The position numbers and the translations under genes are program-made. A stretch of DNA of 64,000 nucleotides. It comes from Mesorhizobium sp. WSM4904. GTDB taxonomy: Bacteria; Pseudomonadota; Alphaproteobacteria; Rhizobiales; Rhizobiaceae. The notes under the pieces are model-generated. The model was not told the DNA's origin. It made no database searches and saw nothing but the letters and a program-made list of their open reading frames with translations. This document shows, piece after piece, positions 62,839-64,000 of the stretch. The stretch lies in NCBI RefSeq assembly GCF_029674545.1, contig NZ_CP121354.1, forward strand, positions 1,736,001-1,800,000, in the 5' to 3' direction. Position 1 is the stretch's first letter; each line of letters starts with the position of its first letter.

Positions 62839-63873
62839 TCAGAACTTGCGAAAGCCGCCCACGAGTTCCTCCATGTCCCTCGGCATCGACGCCTCGAACC
62901 TCATCGTTAGATGGGTGGTCGGGTGTCGGAATTCAAGAAGCCAGGCGTGCAGCGCCTGCCGGGAAAATGCCTTGACCTCGCTTTTCAGCGGTTCCGGCAG
63001 CCGGTTGGCCTTGGTGCGGAAGGCCTGGCCGTAGTCAGGATCGCCGATCACGGGGTGGCCGATATGCGCCATATGGACCCGGATCTGGTGCGTGCGACCG
63101 GTTTCGAGCCGGCATTCGACCAGGCTTGCGGTGGTGAATTCCTTCTGCTCCTCGCCGAAACGCTCGATGACGGTGAAATGGGTGACGGCATGCCGGGCAT
63201 CGTCTCGGCCTTGGGGAACCACCGCGCGGCGGACGCGATCGGCGGCGCGGCCGAGCGGCGCGTCGACGGTGCCGGTCGGCCGCTGTGGAATGCCCCAGAC
63301 CAGCGCCAGATAGGCGCGTTCGAGATCGCCGGTGCGACCGTGGTCGGCGAAGGCCTCCGACAGCGCCTTGTGGGCGCGGTCGGTCTTGGCCACCACCATG
63401 ACGCCGCTGGTCTCCTTGTCCAGCCGATGGACGATGCCCGGCCGTTTGACGCCGCCGATGCCGGAGAGACTGTCGCCGCAGTGATGGATCAGCGCGTTGA
63501 CCAGCGTGCCGGTCCAGTTGCCGGCGCCGGGATGGACGACCAGTCCGGCAGGCTTGTTGATGACGATCAGCTCATCGTCCTCGTAAAGGATGTCGAGAGG
63601 AATGTCCTCGCCTTGCGGCTCGGCCGGCTCCGGCTCCGGCATGACGATTAAGACGCGCTCGCCCGTCGCCATCTTGCGCCTGACCTCCCCGACCGGCTTG
63701 CCGGCGATCGAGACCGCGCCCTGCCGGATCAGGGTTTGCACGCGGCTGCGCGAGATTTCCGGACCGAGCCGGGCGGCGAGCCACTGGTCGAGGCGCTGGC
63801 CGGCGGCATCGGCGCCGGCTTCCAGCTCTACCGCCCCGGTCAACTCATCGCCTGGCAATTCATCCTGCATCAA
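62839..63873 (-). CDS. 23S rRNA pseudouridine synthase, RluD-type
   Basis: The 344-residue enzyme has an S4 RNA-binding domain near residues 25-75 (RLDQWLAARLGPEISRSRVQ) and the pseudouridine synthase core with catalytic D152 in GIVHRLDKETSGVMVVAKT. LETGRTHQIRVHMAHIGHPV is the second motif. It isomerises uridines in 23S rRNA (helix 69 in RluD). It lies next to rpoH on the same strand as in other rhizobia. The 210-base gap to rpoH probably holds the rpoH promoter. Confidence 0.92.
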   Translation of the reverse strand: MMQDELPGDELTGAVELEAGADAAGQRLDQWLAARLGPEISRSRVQTLIRQGAVSIAGKPVGEVRRKMATGERVLIVMPEPEPAEPQGEDIPLDILYEDDELIVINKPAGLVVHPGAGNWTGTLVNALIHHCGDSLSGIGGVKRPGIVHRLDKETSGVMVVAKTDRAHKALSEAFADHGRTGDLERAYLALVWGIPQRPTGTVDAPLGRAADRVRRAVVPQGRDDARHAVTHFTVIERFGEEQKEFTTASLVECRLETGRTHQIRVHMAHIGHPVIGDPDYGQAFRTKANRLPEPLKSEVKAFSRQALHAWLLEFRHPTTHLTMRFEASMPRDMEELVGGFRKF

Positions 63874-63946
63874 AATCGGGGCCCTATCAAAATCCGGGTG
63901 TCTTCGTTATGAGCGCTCATCGAAACCCGTTGCGGACTGTTTAGCC

Positions 63947-64000
63947 ATGGCCCGGCCGATCGCCGATGAAGATGAGGAAAAGCCGCTCGACCCCGCGGCG
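63947..64000 (+). CDS. Start of an unidentified gene (3' part outside window)
   Basis: Only 18 codons are seen (MARPIADEDEEKPLDPAA), open to the window edge. It is divergent from the rluD-type gene. A short Pro/Asp/Glu-rich cytoplasmic lead is all that can be said. In related genomes a small membrane protein often lies here, but this is only an inference. Confidence 0.4.
   Translation, partial: MARPIADEDEEKPLDPAA

Overview
The window looks like chromosomal DNA of an alphaproteobacterium of the Hyphomicrobiales, most like Mesorhizobium or a close Phyllobacteriaceae relative. The grounds are high GC, a DUF1013/TrcR cell-cycle regulator, an RpoH-type heat-shock sigma factor, a zinc-ligand-free ribosomal protein L36, tkt-gap-pgk-fba gene order, and many rhizobial (RIME-like) palindromic intergenic repeats. 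No tRNA, rRNA, phage or CRISPR array was seen.

Layout. 1-9 kb: end of a patatin-like phospholipase, an aldehyde dehydrogenase, a two-gene RND efflux system, a DUF3309 peptide, and a divergent epimerase/LysR pair. 9-16 kb: an MFS transporter, DUF1244, an N-formylglutamate amidohydrolase-like protein, a DUF1036 protein overlapping pyruvate kinase, an alpha/beta hydrolase, a TPR protein and rpmJ. 16-18.5 kb: an LprI-like protein and overlapping purE-purK. 18.5-24.4 kb: a leftward catabolic operon (substrate-binding protein, two permeases, ATPase, RidA, SelA-like PLP enzyme) facing a divergent IclR regulator. 24.4-28 kb: two DUF465 proteins, ispG, a SPOR-domain lytic transglycosylase, and a chloramphenicol-phosphotransferase-like kinase between two copies of the transglycosylase 3' end. 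28-31 kb: an insertion-sequence nest (IS4-type, IS481-type and an IS256-type remnant) inside a palindromic repeat. 31-48 kb: a hybrid histidine kinase, small dehydrogenases and hydrolases, prenyl synthase, mtgA, rpmF, HxlR and ArsR regulators with their targets, MFS, DUF1192, a quinone oxidoreductase and a DUF1127 protein. 48-64 kb: trcR, a WYL regulator with two matching operators and tiny genes, DUF899, fba, pgk, a K+/H+ antiporter, gap, tkt, DUF4164, zapA, a 1-Cys peroxiredoxin, rpoH, rluD and the first codons of another gene.

How it works together. Most of the window is housekeeping: lower glycolysis (fba, pgk, gap, pyk), transketolase, purine synthesis (purE, purK), isoprenoid supply (ispG, prenyl synthase), peptidoglycan (mtgA, lytic transglycosylase), division (zapA), ribosomal proteins (L32, L36) and stress (rpoH, peroxiredoxin). 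The accessory parts are the IclR-linked uptake and catabolism operon, the duplicated-end kinase insertion and IS nest at 27.3-31 kb, and regulator-target pairs with clear palindromic operators. The most interesting is the WYL regulator at 49-50.3 kb, with two CTGACA-N6-TGTCAG sites near a 21-codon ORF and a 54-residue protein gene.
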